The notes: a model not told the origin generated them from the sequence alone. DNA of 46,365 nt from Bacteroidaceae bacterium (GCA_017547385.1 JAFYPU010000025.1:1-46365), one strand, 5' to 3'; counted from the first letter of the stretch, positions 8,210 through 18,222 are shown. Made by a program: numbers and translations.

Positions 8210-11200
8210 ATGAAAAAGAGACTCCTACTTATCTTTCTTCTGATTCTCGCACTGCCCTCTGGTGCATCTGCCTACGATTTTGAGGTTAATGGAATTTATT
8301 ACAATGCAAGTGCTTCTTCTGGAAAAGCAACAGTTACTTATAGAGATGAAAACTATAATAGCTATTCCGGAGAAATTACAATACCTGCCAAGGTTAATTA
8401 TAATGGCGTAAGCTACAGTGTAACGTCTATAGGAGACCATGCTTTCTTTCGTTGCAGCGGCTTAACCTCTATTGAAATACCCAATAGCGTAAAATTAATC
8501 GGAGAGTATGCTTTCGCTGGTTGTACCGGTCTAACCTCCATTGAGATCCCCAATAGCGTAACTTCAATCAAAGTTTGTACTTTCTGTTACACCGGACTGA
8601 CTTCCATTAAAATCCCTAATAGCGTAACAACAATCGGAGACGCTGCTTTCTATGAATGCGCCGACTTGACCTCCATTGAAATTCCCAACAGCGTAACATC
8701 AATCGGAAATAGTACTTTCAATGGATGCACCGGCTTGACTTCCATTGAAATCCCCAACAGCGTAACAGCAATCGAAGACTATACTTTCGTTCGTTGCACC
8801 GGACTGACCTCCATTGAAATCCCTAATAGCGTAACAGCAATCGGAGGTGCTGCTTTCGATGGATGCACCGGCTTGACTTCCATTGAAATCCCCAACAGCG
8901 TAACAGCAATCGGAGACGCTGCTTTCGTTCGTTGCACCGGACTGACCTCCATTGAAATCCCTAATAGCGTAACAGCAATCGGAAACTATACTTTCAATGG
9001 ATGCACCGGCCTGACTTCCATTGAAATCCCCAACAGCGTAACATCAATCGGAGACGATGCTTTCTCTAGTTGCACCGGCTTGACCTCCATTGAAATCCCC
9101 AACAGCGTAACATCTATCGGAGAATATGCTTTCTCTAGTTGCACCGGCTTGACTTCCATTAAAATCCCTAATAGCGTAACATCAATCGAAGACTATACTT
9201 TCTATGTATGCACCGGCTTGACTTCCATTGAAATCCCCAACAGCGTAACATCTATCGGAGAATATGCTTTCTGCAACTGCAGCGAACTGAATTCAATAGT
9301 AATCGGTAATAGCGTAACATCAATCGGAGACTGTGCTTTCTGCAACTGCAGAAACTTAACCTCCATTGAAATTCCCAATAGCGTAACTTCAATCGGGGAC
9401 TATGCTTTCGATGGTTGCAGCGGACTAAAATCTTTAATAATCAAAGACAGAACAACTAAATTGTCGTTGGGTTCGAATGGCAGATCTCCTATGTTTAATG
9501 ATTGCCCACTTGACTCTGTATATATCGGAGGAAACATCACCTATTCAACTACTTATGATGCCGGCTATTCACCGTTCTATTCAAACACCTCTCTCCGTAC
9601 AGTTGTCTTAGGCAATAGCGTAACATCAATTGGAGACTATACTTTCTATGGATGCTCCGGCCTGACTTCCATTGAAATTCCAAACAGCGTAACATCAATC
9701 GGAGACGATGCTTTTATGAATTGCAGCGAACTGAATTCAATAGTAATCGGTAATAGCGTAACATCAATCGGAGACTGTGCTTTCGACAACTGCAGCAACT
9801 TAACCTCCATTGAAATTCCCAATAGCGTAACTTCAATCGGAAAATATGCTTTCAGCTCCTGCAGTGGACTAACCTCCATTGAAATTCCCAACAGCGTAAC
9901 TTCAATCGGAAAATATGCTTTCCAGGATTGCAGCAACTTAACCTCTATTGAAATCCCTAACAGCGTAATATCAATCGAAGAGTTTACTTTCAGTCGTTGC
10001 AGCGGACTAAAATCCTTAATAATCAAAGACAGAACAACTAAATTGTCGTTGGGTTCGAATGGCAGTTCTCCTTTGTTTAATTGTTGCCCACTTGACTCTG
10101 TATATATCGGAGGAAACATCACCTATTCAACTACTTATGATGCCGGCTATTCACCGTTCTATTCAAACACCTCTCTCCGTACAGTTGTCTTAGGCAATAG
10201 CGTAACTTCAATCAGGGAAAATGCTTTCCGCTACTGCAGCAACTTAACCTCTATTGAAATACCCAATAGCGTAACTTCAATCGGGGACTATGCTTTCAAG
10301 GGCTGCAGCGGCCTAAAATCTTTAATAATCAAAGACAGAACAACTGAATTGTCGTTGGGCTCGAATGGCAGTTCTCCTTTGTTTAATGATTGCCCACTCG
10401 ACTCTGTATATATCGGAGGAAACATCACATATTCAACTACTTATGATGACGGCCGTTCACCATTCTATAAAAACACTTATCTCCGTACGGTTGCCTTAGG
10501 CAATAGCGTAACATCAATTGGAGACTATACTTTCTTTAACTGCATCGGTCTTACCTCCATTAAGATAGCAAACAGAGTAAGATCTATCGGGAACTATGCT
10601 TTCGATGGATGCTCCGGCCTAACTTCCATTGAAATCCCCAATAGCGTAACATCAATCGGAGACCATGCTTTTTGTAGTTGCAGCAACTTAACCTCTATTG
10701 AAATCCCTAACAGCGTAACTTCAATCGGAAACTGCGCTTTCCACTTATGCAGCAACTTAACCTCTATTGAAATACCCAACAGCGTAACTTCAATCGGAGA
10801 ATATACTTTCTACCAATGCAGCAGACTGAATTCAATAGTAATCGGTAATAGCGTAACAGCAATTGGGCAGTCTGCTTTCTATGGCTGCTCCGGCCTTAAT
10901 AGAGTTGTGATGGGAAATAGCGTAACTAGTATTGACAACAACGCTTTCTCAGGTTGTATTAAACTCAAAGAAATTAAAGTCTCGAATAAACTATCATCTA
11001 TTGGAGTGAAAGCTTTCTATGATTGTCGAAGTCTTACTTCGATTATTTTTCCGGATTGCCTTAAATCTATTGGAAGCAATGCTTTTGAAAAGTGCATCAG
11101 TTTGACCTCCGTAACATCTCTTAATCCGCAAGCACCTAATATGGTTAATTCATTTGACGAGCGAACTTATACTACTGCCCAACTAAATATACCTATAGGT

Positions 11201-11416
11201 GCAAAAGATAGCTATTGGTTAAACTACGATTGGTATAAATTTAATAATATAAAAGAAATAGACACTTCCGGCATCAGCCATGTGGAGACTAATAGCGGAA
11301 CAGCAAATGGCAAAGCCGTTATCTACACCTTAGATGGCCGAAGAGTGGAAACCGAAGTGCAAAATCTTCCTGCCGGAATATATATCATCAATGGAAAGAA
11401 AGTAATGGTGGAATAA
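8210..11416 (+). CDS. BspA-like leucine-rich repeat surface protein
   Basis: A 1068-aa secreted protein. Residues 1-21 form a signal peptide. From about residue 70 there are 32 units of a 23-aa LRR_5/BspA repeat (consensus [23 protein letters not shown]); unit 3 has 22 residues. Units 15, 21 and 23 carry a 56-aa longer form that includes [10 protein letters not shown] and a [11 protein letters not shown] segment. The C-terminus (YTLDGRRV...[16 protein letters not shown]) resembles a type IX secretion tail. BspA proteins of oral Bacteroidetes bind fibronectin or fibrinogen and mediate coaggregation; the ligand here is unknown. The gene is more AT-rich than its neighbours. It follows a ~420-nt leader with a terminator-like hairpin, so its expression may be attenuated. 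DNA-level identity between units suggests ongoing repeat turnover. Confidence 0.93.
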   Translation: MKKRLLLIFLLILALPSGASAYDFEVNGIYYNASASSGKATVTYRDENYNSYSGEITIPAKVNYNGVSYSVTSIGDHAFFRCSGLTSIEIPNSVKLIGEYAFAGCTGLTSIEIPNSVTSIKVCTFCYTGLTSIKIPNSVTTIGDAAFYECADLTSIEIPNSVTSIGNSTFNGCTGLTSIEIPNSVTAIEDYTFVRCTGLTSIEIPNSVTAIGGAAFDGCTGLTSIEIPNSVTAIGDAAFVRCTGLTSIEIPNSVTAIGNYTFNGCTGLTSIEIPNSVTSIGDDAFSSCTGLTSIEIPNSVTSIGEYAFSSCTGLTSIKIPNSVTSIEDYTFYVCTGLTSIEIPNSVTSIGEYAFCNCSELNSIVIGNSVTSIGDCAFCNCRNLTSIEIPNSVTSIGDYAFDGCSGLKSLIIKDRTTKLSLGSNGRSPMFNDCPLDSVYIGGNITYSTTYDAGYSPFYSNTSLRTVVLGNSVTSIGDYTFYGCSGLTSIEIPNSVTSIGDDAFMNCSELNSIVIGNSVTSIGDCAFDNCSNLTSIEIPNSVTSIGKYAFSSCSGLTSIEIPNSVTSIGKYAFQDCSNLTSIEIPNSVISIEEFTFSRCSGLKSLIIKDRTTKLSLGSNGSSPLFNCCPLDSVYIGGNITYSTTYDAGYSPFYSNTSLRTVVLGNSVTSIRENAFRYCSNLTSIEIPNSVTSIGDYAFKGCSGLKSLIIKDRTTELSLGSNGSSPLFNDCPLDSVYIGGNITYSTTYDDGRSPFYKNTYLRTVALGNSVTSIGDYTFFNCIGLTSIKIANRVRSIGNYAFDGCSGLTSIEIPNSVTSIGDHAFCSCSNLTSIEIPNSVTSIGNCAFHLCSNLTSIEIPNSVTSIGEYTFYQCSRLNSIVIGNSVTAIGQSAFYGCSGLNRVVMGNSVTSIDNNAFSGCIKLKEIKVSNKLSSIGVKAFYDCRSLTSIIFPDCLKSIGSNAFEKCISLTSVTSLNPQAPNMVNSFDERTYTTAQLNIPIGAKDSYWLNYDWYKFNNIKEIDTSGISHVETNSGTANGKAVIYTLDGRRVETEVQNLPAGIYIINGKKVMVE

Positions 11417-11440
11417 ACACCTCAACATTAGAAATGAACT

Positions 11441-11474
11441 GTAAGCCGCTCCTCAACAGGGTGGCTTACTTTGT
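11441..11474 (+). terminator. Probable terminator of the bspA-like gene
   Basis: GTAAGCC (11441-11447) pairs with GGCTTAC (11463-11469), followed by TTTGT. It lies 25 bp past the stop codon. Confidence 0.6.
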
Positions 11475-11768
11475 AATATCCAAGTTCTGGTATCTAAAAT
11501 ATGAAATAACTGAACAGGATTAGACGACACGATGACATAACTAACGTTGCAAACGTTGCGTCGAATATAATACAGCATTGCTAGGCCTAAAAACATTGAA
11601 ATAAATCGGCTAACCACGCATACCTTGCCCCGTATTCGCATATATACACAGCGAAAAACAGCTTATGCTTCTCCACTCCACATGTTTAATCCTCAGTTTT
11701 ATCTACCACACTGTCACTTTTCATCCTCAGCAATTTGATAATCAATTACTTTGAAAGTGAAAGATGGG
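11475..11768. other. Gap without a recognisable gene
   Basis: AT-rich sequence with no ORF showing family similarity and no obvious promoter or repeat. Confidence 0.6.
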
Positions 11769-11794
11769 GTGACAGATGCAAAATCATCTGTCAC
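11769..11794. other. Perfect 10-bp inverted repeat
   Basis: GTGACAGATG (11769-11778) and CATCTGTCAC (11785-11794) with a 6-nt loop. There is no clear T-tract on either side. It could be a protein-binding palindrome or a weak terminator. Confidence 0.5.
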
Positions 11795-11873
11795 TATTGT
11801 TGGAGATGAACGAGTGCATGCAGATTTCTGATATTGCTACGCCGAGCGTTCGTGCCTGAACGCAGGCATACAA

Positions 11874-11906
11874 AAAGTGTCCCGCAAAACGCTTGCGGGA
11901 CACTTT
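11874..11906 (-). terminator. Intrinsic terminator of ppdK
   Basis: AAAGTGTCCCGCA (11874-11886) pairs perfectly with TGCGGGACACTTT (11894-11906). On the minus strand it continues into TTGTATG. It lies 25 bp past the ppdK stop. Confidence 0.85.
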
Positions 11907-11931
11907 CATATTTGGTTTAATCAGAAGATGA

Positions 11932-14661
11932 TTATGCTTCGTCTTCCATTGCAGCCTGTGCAGCAGCGAGGCGTGCGATGGGCACACGGAACGGAGAGCA
12001 GCTCACGTAGTTGAGGCCTACCTTGTGGCAGAACTTCACAGAGCTGGGTTCACCACCGTGCTCACCGCAGATACCGCACTTCAGGTCGGGACGCTGATGA
12101 CGGCCCTTGTCTACGGCCATCTGCACGAGCTGACCTACACCGTTTTGGTCGAGCACCTGGAAGGGGTCTACCTTCAGAATCTTCTTCTCCAAGTAAACGG
12201 GCAAGAAGTTGGCGATGTCGTCGCGGCTGTAACCGAAGGTCATCTGAGTCAAGTCGTTCGTACCGAATGAGAAGTACTCGGCGCGGCTAGCAATGCGGTC
12301 GGCTGTGAGGGCTGCACGCGGGATTTCGATCATGGTACCTACCTTGAATTCGATTTCCATTTCTTCTTCAGCGAAGAGGGCAGCAGCTTCGTCGCGAATT
12401 ACCTTCTCCTGAGCCTCGAATTCATAAAGGATACCGGTGAGGGGCACCATGATTTCGGGATGAGGATCGTAGCCTTCGCGCTTCAGTTCGATGGCAGCAC
12501 CGAGGATGGCACGGGTTTGCATTTCGGTGATGCAGGGATAAGTGTTTCCGAGACGGCAACCGCGGTGTCCGAGCATGGGGTTGTGTTCGCACAAGCTCTC
12601 AACGCGCTGCTTGATATATTCTACGGTAACGCCCATGGCCTCTGCCATTTCTTTCTGACCCTTTGCATCGTGGGGAACGAACTCGTGGAGAGGAGGATCG
12701 AGCAGACGCACGTTCACGGGATAACCGTCCATGGCCTTGAAGATGCCCTTGAAGTCTTCCTTCTGGATGGGGAGCAACTTGGCAAGTGCTTTCTTACGTC
12801 CTTCAACGTCTTCTGCCAAAATCATTTCGCGCATGGCAACAATCTTGTCAGCATCGAAGAACATGTGCTCTGTGCGGCAGAGACCGATACCCACGGCACC
12901 GAACTTGCGAGCCACTTCGGCATCGTGCGGAGTGTCGGCGTTGGTGCGTACAACAAGCTTGGTGTGCTTCTTGCAGAGGTCCATCAATTCAGCAAAGTCG
13001 CCGGAGAGTTCGGCAGCCTGGGTCTTGATTTCTCCCTTGTAAACGCTACCATTTGTACCATTGAGTGAGATGTAATCACCTTCCTTGAGAACAACGCCAT
13101 CGATTTCGACGGTGCGGTTGTGATAGTCCACATTGATTGCACCTGCACCGCTCACGCAGCACTTACCCATACCGCGGGCCACCACAGCGGCGTGGCTGGT
13201 CATACCACCACGAGCAGTGAGGATACCTTCGGCTTCGGCCATACCGGCGAGGTCTTCGGGAGATGTTTCGATACGAACCATGATCACCTTGTGGCCATCA
13301 GCATGCCATTTCACGGCATCGTCAGCAAAGAAGACGATTTGTCCGCAAGCAGCACCGGGGCTGGCGGGAAGACCACGTGTCAGTTCGGTTGCCTTAGCCA
13401 AAGCTTCCTTGTTGAACACGGGGTGCAAAAGTTCGTCGAGCTTATTGGGTTCGCAGCGGTTGATGGCTGTCTTTTCGTCGATCATGCCCTGACGGAGCAA
13501 GTCCATAGCGATTTTCACCATGGCAGCACCGGTGCGCTTACCGTTACGAGTCTGGAGGAACCAGAGTTTGCCTTCCTGAACGGTGAACTCCATGTCCTGC
13601 ATGTCGCGATAGTGTTCTTCGAGCTTGGTCTGGAGTGCATCGAGTTGCTTGTAGATTTCGGGCATGGCTTCTTCCATTGAAGGATAGTTGGCCTTGCGAT
13701 CTTCTTCGCTGATTCCCTGCAACTCAGCCCAGCGACGGCTTCCTTCGAGTGTGATCTGCTGCGGAGTGCGGATACCTGCCACAACGTCTTCACCCTGAGC
13801 GTTCACGAGCCATTCACCATTGAAGAGGTCTTCACCTGTGGCGGCATCACGGCTGAAGCAAACGCCTGTGGCAGAAGTGTCGCCCATGTTACCGAACACC
13901 ATGGCCTGAACGTTAACGGCTGTACCCCATTCTGCGGGGATGCCTTCCATCTTACGATAGAGGATGGCGCGGTCGTTCATCCAAGAGTCGAACACAGCGC
14001 AGATGGCACCCCACAACTGTTCGTAAGAATCGTTGGGGAAGTCCTTACCGGTCTGGTTCTTAACAGCTTGCTTAAACTTGGCAACGAGTTCCTTCAAGTC
14101 TTCCACTTCCAGTTCGTTGTCCAACTTAACGCCCTTGGCTTCCTTCACCTCTTCGATGATAGCCTCGAACGGGTCGATATCTTCTTTGTTAACGGGCTTC
14201 ATACCGAGAACCACGTCTCCGTACATCTGAACGAAGCGGCGATATGAGTCCCAAGCGAAACGAGCGTTGCCGGTTTTACGCACGATACCTTCCACCACTT
14301 CGTCGTTGAGACCGAGGTTCAGAATGGTATCCATCATACCGGGCATTGAAGCACGGGCACCTGAACGTACAGAAACGAGAAGCGGGTTCTCAACGTCGCC
14401 GAACTTGCTGTTCATCAGCTCTTCCACGTGATGGATAGCCTTTTCAACATCGTCCTTCAACATTGCCACCACTTCCTGCTTGCCAATGGCGTAATAGTCA
14501 TTGCAAGTATCGGTTGTGATTGTAAAACCGGGAGGCACGGGCACTCCGATGAGGTTCATCTCAGCCAAGTTAGCACCTTTACCACCCAGCTCATTGCGCA
14601 TGTCGGCACGGCCTTCAGCCTTGCCTGCACCAAACAAATAAACTCTTTTTTGGTTTGCCAT
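11932..14661 (-). CDS. ppdK: Pyruvate, phosphate dikinase
   Basis: A 909-aa cytoplasmic enzyme that interconverts pyruvate, ATP and Pi with PEP, AMP and PPi, linking glycolysis and gluconeogenesis. The start is taken at MANQKRVYLFGAGKAEG, because the upstream in-frame Met would add 21 atypical residues and would overlap the promoter. The nucleotide-binding domain opens with NELGGKGANLAEM. The phosphohistidine domain has GGMTSHAAVVARGMGK (catalytic His). The PEP/pyruvate barrel ends with CGICGEHGG (Cys at the active-site lid). Length matches the family (about 870-910 aa). It is monocistronic, with a consensus promoter at 14697-14727 and a strong terminator at 11874-11906, and is divergent from uvrB. 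Confidence 0.97.
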   Translation of the reverse strand: MANQKRVYLFGAGKAEGRADMRNELGGKGANLAEMNLIGVPVPPGFTITTDTCNDYYAIGKQEVVAMLKDDVEKAIHHVEELMNSKFGDVENPLLVSVRSGARASMPGMMDTILNLGLNDEVVEGIVRKTGNARFAWDSYRRFVQMYGDVVLGMKPVNKEDIDPFEAIIEEVKEAKGVKLDNELEVEDLKELVAKFKQAVKNQTGKDFPNDSYEQLWGAICAVFDSWMNDRAILYRKMEGIPAEWGTAVNVQAMVFGNMGDTSATGVCFSRDAATGEDLFNGEWLVNAQGEDVVAGIRTPQQITLEGSRRWAELQGISEEDRKANYPSMEEAMPEIYKQLDALQTKLEEHYRDMQDMEFTVQEGKLWFLQTRNGKRTGAAMVKIAMDLLRQGMIDEKTAINRCEPNKLDELLHPVFNKEALAKATELTRGLPASPGAACGQIVFFADDAVKWHADGHKVIMVRIETSPEDLAGMAEAEGILTARGGMTSHAAVVARGMGKCCVSGAGAINVDYHNRTVEIDGVVLKEGDYISLNGTNGSVYKGEIKTQAAELSGDFAELMDLCKKHTKLVVRTNADTPHDAEVARKFGAVGIGLCRTEHMFFDADKIVAMREMILAEDVEGRKKALAKLLPIQKEDFKGIFKAMDGYPVNVRLLDPPLHEFVPHDAKGQKEMAEAMGVTVEYIKQRVESLCEHNPMLGHRGCRLGNTYPCITEMQTRAILGAAIELKREGYDPHPEIMVPLTGILYEFEAQEKVIRDEAAALFAEEEMEIEFKVGTMIEIPRAALTADRIASRAEYFSFGTNDLTQMTFGYSRDDIANFLPVYLEKKILKVDPFQVLDQNGVGQLVQMAVDKGRHQRPDLKCGICGEHGGEPSSVKFCHKVGLNYVSCSPFRVPIARLAAAQAAMEDEA

Positions 14662-14696
14662 AATTGATAGAAAAATTTTACGAATTGAAATATGCG

Positions 14697-14727
14697 CAAA
14701 AATAACATCTTTTTGGAAATTCACAAA
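14697..14727 (-). promoter_or_regulatory. ppdK promoter
   Basis: On the minus strand: TTTG (14727-14724), 19-nt spacer, TATTTTTG (14704-14697). The leader is about 31 nt to the ATG at 14661. Confidence 0.75.
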
Positions 14728-14865
14728 GTATTAGATAATAAATAATAACTTGACACACGTTTTTTTCGTTCCGCACACGAATATCCGAACACGCACTTGC
14801 GAAAAGCCCTACCCTCACGCAGGTTTTCGCGATGCCGATTGACAATTTTCCCAAGGCTTTGCATG

Positions 14866-14932
14866 AAAAGTGGCAGGCCTTGCCACAAAAGTGGCGAGCA
14901 CTGCCAAAAAAGTGGCAAGGCCTGCCACTTTT
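14866..14932. repeat. 21-bp-phased palindromic element, family A (copy A2)
   Basis: A 67-bp element with perfect 21-bp inverted arms (14866-14886 and 14912-14932). Three GTGGC-type palindromic words start at 14870, 14891 and 14912, each exactly 21 bp apart. It lies between the divergent ppdK and uvrB promoters. Confidence 0.9.
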
Positions 14933-14994
14933 GCTCCGAAGCACACAAATCTTTATACATACGCGCACGATTTTTGGAAATTGGGCACGATTGA

Positions 14995-15025
14995 TTTGAC
15001 AGTTGAGGCACAAGCACTAACTTTG
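14995..15025 (+). promoter_or_regulatory. uvrB promoter, leaving almost no 5' leader
   Basis: TTTG (14995-14998), 19-nt spacer, TAACTTTG (15018-15025). The ATG is at 15034, so the expected transcript start is within about 0-6 nt of the start codon. Confidence 0.8.
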
Positions 15026-15033
15026 CCCCTTGT

Positions 15034-17055
15034 ATGAACAAGTTCAAGCTCAAATCAGCCTATCAGCCCACCGGAGATCAACCGGAAGCCATACGACAAC
15101 TCACGGAAGCCGCTCAGGACGGCATTCCGGCACAAACCCTGCTCGGCGTAACGGGTTCGGGAAAGACGTTCACCATTGCCAACGTCATTGCCAACCTGAA
15201 CAAACCGACGCTCGTGCTGAGCCACAACAAAACGCTGGCGGCACAGCTATACGCAGAGTTCAAGGGATTTTTTCCCGAAAACGCTGTGGAGTATTACGTC
15301 TCGTATTATGACTATTATCAACCGGAAGCCTACATCGCTTCAACGGACACTTACATCGAAAAAGACCTGGCCATCAACGAGGAAATCGACAAACTGCGTT
15401 TGGCAGCCACATCGGCACTTCTTTCCGGCAGGAACGACGTGATTGTGGTCTCGTCGGTGTCGTGCATTTACGGCATGGGAAATCCGGCTGCTTTCTATGA
15501 AAATGTAATTGAACTAAAAACAGGAAAACTCCTGGCCATTAACGCTTTATTGAGAAAGCTCGTGGATTGCCTTTACGTGCGAAACGACTTGGCACCACGT
15601 GCCGGCAACTTCCGTGTGAAGGGAGACACGGTGGATGTGTTCCTGGCTTATGCCGACCACATCCTGCGTGTTTGTTTCTGGGGAGACGAGGTGGAAAGCA
15701 TCGAAGAAGTGGACGCAGAGACCGGGGTGCGGTTGGGAAGTTTCGAAGAGTATAAAATCTATCCTGCCAACCTCTTTCTCACTTCCAAAGAGACACAGGA
15801 GGCTGCCATCCGCTCCATTCAGGACGACCTGGTGGAGCAAGTGGCAAAATTCAAAGCCGAGGGCAAAATGCTTGAAGCCAAACGCCTGGAAGAGCGCGTT
15901 ACTTACGACATCGAAATGATTCGCGAGCTGGGGCATTGCAGCGGCATCGAGAACTATTCGCGCTACTTTGACGGACGCGCCCCCGGCACACGTCCTTATT
16001 GTCTGCTCGACTTCTTTCCCAAGGACTTCCTGATGGTTATCGACGAAAGCCACGTCAGCGTGCCGCAAATCGGTGGCATGTATGGCGGCGACAGCTCGCG
16101 CAAAGAAGCCTTGGTGCAATATGGTTTCCGTCTGCCGGCAGCCAAAGACAACCGCCCTTTGCGCTTTGACGAGTTCCGCGAAATGGTGCCCCAGGTCATC
16201 TATGTGAGTGCCACTCCGGCCGATTACGAACTGGCAGAGAGCGGTGGTGTGGTGGTGGAACAGGTGATACGCCCCACCGGATTGCTCGACCCGGTGATCG
16301 AAGTGCGTCCCACGGATTTTCCGGTGGACGACCTGATGGAGGAAATACAATGCACACGCGGCCAGGGCGAACGCACCCTTGTTACGACACTGACCAAACG
16401 AATGGCAGAGGAACTGACCGAATACCTGCTGCGCAACGGAGTCAACACAGCCTACATCCATAGCGATGTCGACACGCTCGAGCGGGTGCGCATCATGGAC
16501 GATCTGCGACGCGGAGTGTATGACGTGCTGGTGGGAGTGAACCTGCTGCGCGAAGGTCTCGACCTGCCGGAAGTGTCGCTCGTGGCCATCCTCGATGCCG
16601 ACAAGGAAGGATTTTTGCGCTCGCATCGTTCGCTCACGCAGACAGCCGGCCGCGCAGCCCGCAATGTGAACGGCCGCGTCATCATGTATGCCAAAAACAT
16701 CACTGCCTCGATGCAACTCACCATCGACGAGACCAACCGACGACGCATCAAGCAGATGAATTACAACATCGAACACGGCATCACGCCCAAACAAGCACAA
16801 AAGCAGGGCGAACTCTCAGGATTGGCAGGCTTGGGCAGAAACACCACAGCCACGGCGCAGCCCTCCGGCAGAAAAGCCTCCCCCACTCCGTCGCTCGCAG
16901 CGGCCGAACCCGTGGTGGCTTACAACGCTGCCTCGAAGGAAGAGCGCATCGCACGCCTCAGAGAGATGATGACACGGGCGGCCGAAGCATTCGATTTCAT
17001 CACGGCGGCACAATTGCGCGACGAACTTCTGGCTCTGGAAAACGCCACTTCATAA
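15034..17055 (+). CDS. uvrB: Excinuclease ABC subunit B
   Basis: A 673-aa nucleotide-excision-repair helicase-like protein. It receives damaged DNA from UvrA2 and recruits UvrC. The N-terminus FKLKSAYQPTGDQPEAI aligns with the family start, confirming the ATG. Visible features are Walker A GVTGSGKTFT, the beta-hairpin tyrosine cluster EYYVSYYDYYQPEAY, DEXX-box VIDESHV, helicase motif NLLREGLDLPEVSLV and QTAGRAARN. A C-terminal UVR domain (about residues 632-672) makes the contact with UvrC. The segment ~605-630 is a low-complexity linker. The promoter lies almost against the start codon. The BASS transporter follows 44 bp downstream and may be read from the same transcript. Confidence 0.98.
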   Translation: MNKFKLKSAYQPTGDQPEAIRQLTEAAQDGIPAQTLLGVTGSGKTFTIANVIANLNKPTLVLSHNKTLAAQLYAEFKGFFPENAVEYYVSYYDYYQPEAYIASTDTYIEKDLAINEEIDKLRLAATSALLSGRNDVIVVSSVSCIYGMGNPAAFYENVIELKTGKLLAINALLRKLVDCLYVRNDLAPRAGNFRVKGDTVDVFLAYADHILRVCFWGDEVESIEEVDAETGVRLGSFEEYKIYPANLFLTSKETQEAAIRSIQDDLVEQVAKFKAEGKMLEAKRLEERVTYDIEMIRELGHCSGIENYSRYFDGRAPGTRPYCLLDFFPKDFLMVIDESHVSVPQIGGMYGGDSSRKEALVQYGFRLPAAKDNRPLRFDEFREMVPQVIYVSATPADYELAESGGVVVEQVIRPTGLLDPVIEVRPTDFPVDDLMEEIQCTRGQGERTLVTTLTKRMAEELTEYLLRNGVNTAYIHSDVDTLERVRIMDDLRRGVYDVLVGVNLLREGLDLPEVSLVAILDADKEGFLRSHRSLTQTAGRAARNVNGRVIMYAKNITASMQLTIDETNRRRIKQMNYNIEHGITPKQAQKQGELSGLAGLGRNTTATAQPSGRKASPTPSLAAAEPVVAYNAASKEERIARLREMMTRAAEAFDFITAAQLRDELLALENATS

Positions 17056-17099
17056 CCCTGCAAGCCATCCGCATTTCCTCACCTATAATATATAAATGT

Positions 17100-18107
17100 A
17101 TGGAGAGCACACCCACAAAACGCTTTACGGAACAGCAACAACGCCTCCGCCTTTTCATCAAACAATGGATGCTCCCCATTGCCATGCTGAGCGGTGCGTC
17201 GGCCTATCTGCTCTATGCACAAATCCCACTGCCCGATGCATGCCGCCGTGCAGTGGGAGACACCATTTCCGTAGTGCAACCGGTGCTCATTTTCGCCATG
17301 CTGTTTGTTACGCTCTGCAAGGTGGATTTGCGCCAACTGCGTCCGCGCCGATGGCACCTGCCGGCACTGTTTTTGCAAGTGCTCCTGTTTGTCGGTTTTG
17401 CCTTTATTCATCAATGGGTGAACCATGCAGCAATTCGCATTGTGCTCGAAGCCGCCATGCTTTGCCTCATTTGCCCCACAGCCACGGCTGCCGCAGTTGT
17501 TACACAGAAGCTGAACGGAGATGCAGCGGCACTCACAGCTTATGTCATGCTGATCAACCTCACCTGCGCCCTGCTTGTACCGGCCACTGTGCCTTTGCTG
17601 CACATCGGCGGTGCGACGGTGCATTTCGGCAGTGCTTTCCTGCAAATACTCATCAAGGTCTTCCCCCTGCTCATTGGTCCGTTGTTGGCTGCCCTGCTGG
17701 TGCGAAAATACTGTCCGCGTCTCCGGGAAGCCATCATCGCACGCCGCGATTTGGCCTTCCACATTTGGGCCGTGGCATTGGCTTTGGCCATCGCCATGAC
17801 GGTGCGCAGCATTGTCAACAGCGAGGTGCCGATTTCCGTTCTGCTTTCCATTGCTCTCGTCTCACTGCTGGCATGCGCTTTGCAGTTTTGGGTGGGACGC
17901 CTCATCGGACGCAAACACGGCAGCACGGTAGCTGCTTCACAGGCCTTGGGACAGAAGAACACGGTCTTGGCCATCTGGTTGGGCTTCACCTTTTTCACCC
18001 CCGTCAGCTCCCTGGCCGGAGGTTTCTACAGCATTTGGCACAACGTGCACAACGCCCGTCAACTTCACCGACACGAAAAGAGAAAAGCAGAGAAGCCGTT
18101 TCCATAA
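17100..18107 (+). CDS. BASS-family (bile acid:sodium symporter-like) transporter
   Basis: A 335-aa membrane protein with about 9-10 hydrophobic segments. The arrangement LICPTATAAAVVTQKLNGD followed by a polar break resembles the crossover motifs of the BASS fold, in which sodium-coupled transporters move organic anions such as bile acids, pantoate or keto acids. The substrate cannot be told from sequence. The C-terminus is basic and cytoplasmic (HRHEKRKAEK). It starts 44 bp after uvrB and is followed by a 21-bp-phased repeat and a strong terminator (18175-18207). Confidence 0.75.
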   Translation: MESTPTKRFTEQQQRLRLFIKQWMLPIAMLSGASAYLLYAQIPLPDACRRAVGDTISVVQPVLIFAMLFVTLCKVDLRQLRPRRWHLPALFLQVLLFVGFAFIHQWVNHAAIRIVLEAAMLCLICPTATAAAVVTQKLNGDAAALTAYVMLINLTCALLVPATVPLLHIGGATVHFGSAFLQILIKVFPLLIGPLLAALLVRKYCPRLREAIIARRDLAFHIWAVALALAIAMTVRSIVNSEVPISVLLSIALVSLLACALQFWVGRLIGRKHGSTVAASQALGQKNTVLAIWLGFTFFTPVSSLAGGFYSIWHNVHNARQLHRHEKRKAEKPFP

Positions 18108-18118
18108 TTCCGTTTCCC

Positions 18119-18172
18119 CTTTGCAAGCATCCACTTCCCTTTTGCAAGTATCGATGCTTCGTTTGCAAAAAT
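18119..18172. repeat. 21-bp-phased element, family D (direct words)
   Basis: TTGCAA words start at 18121, 18142 and 18163, each exactly 21 bp apart. The first two share TTTGCAAG(C/T)ATC; a GATGCTT segment (18153-18159) gives a partial inverted match. The sequence is unrelated to families A and B but has the same phasing. It lies between the BASS gene and its terminator. Confidence 0.7.
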
Positions 18173-18174
18173 CA

Positions 18175-18207
18175 AGGCACCATTCCGTTTCTCACAGAAT
18201 GGTGCCT
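18175..18207 (+). terminator. Terminator after the BASS transporter gene
   Basis: AGGCACCATTC (18175-18185) pairs perfectly with GAATGGTGCCT (18197-18207), followed by CGGTTTTA. Confidence 0.8.
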
Positions 18208-18222
18208 CGGTTTTATCAGGTT

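Noticed and set aside
8400-11100. Regular 69-bp repeats resembling a CRISPR array
   Set aside because: They encode 23-aa LRR units in one open frame, with no unique spacers.
15547-16800. 417-aa open frame on the minus strand
   Set aside because: Antisense shadow of uvrB; no protein family features.
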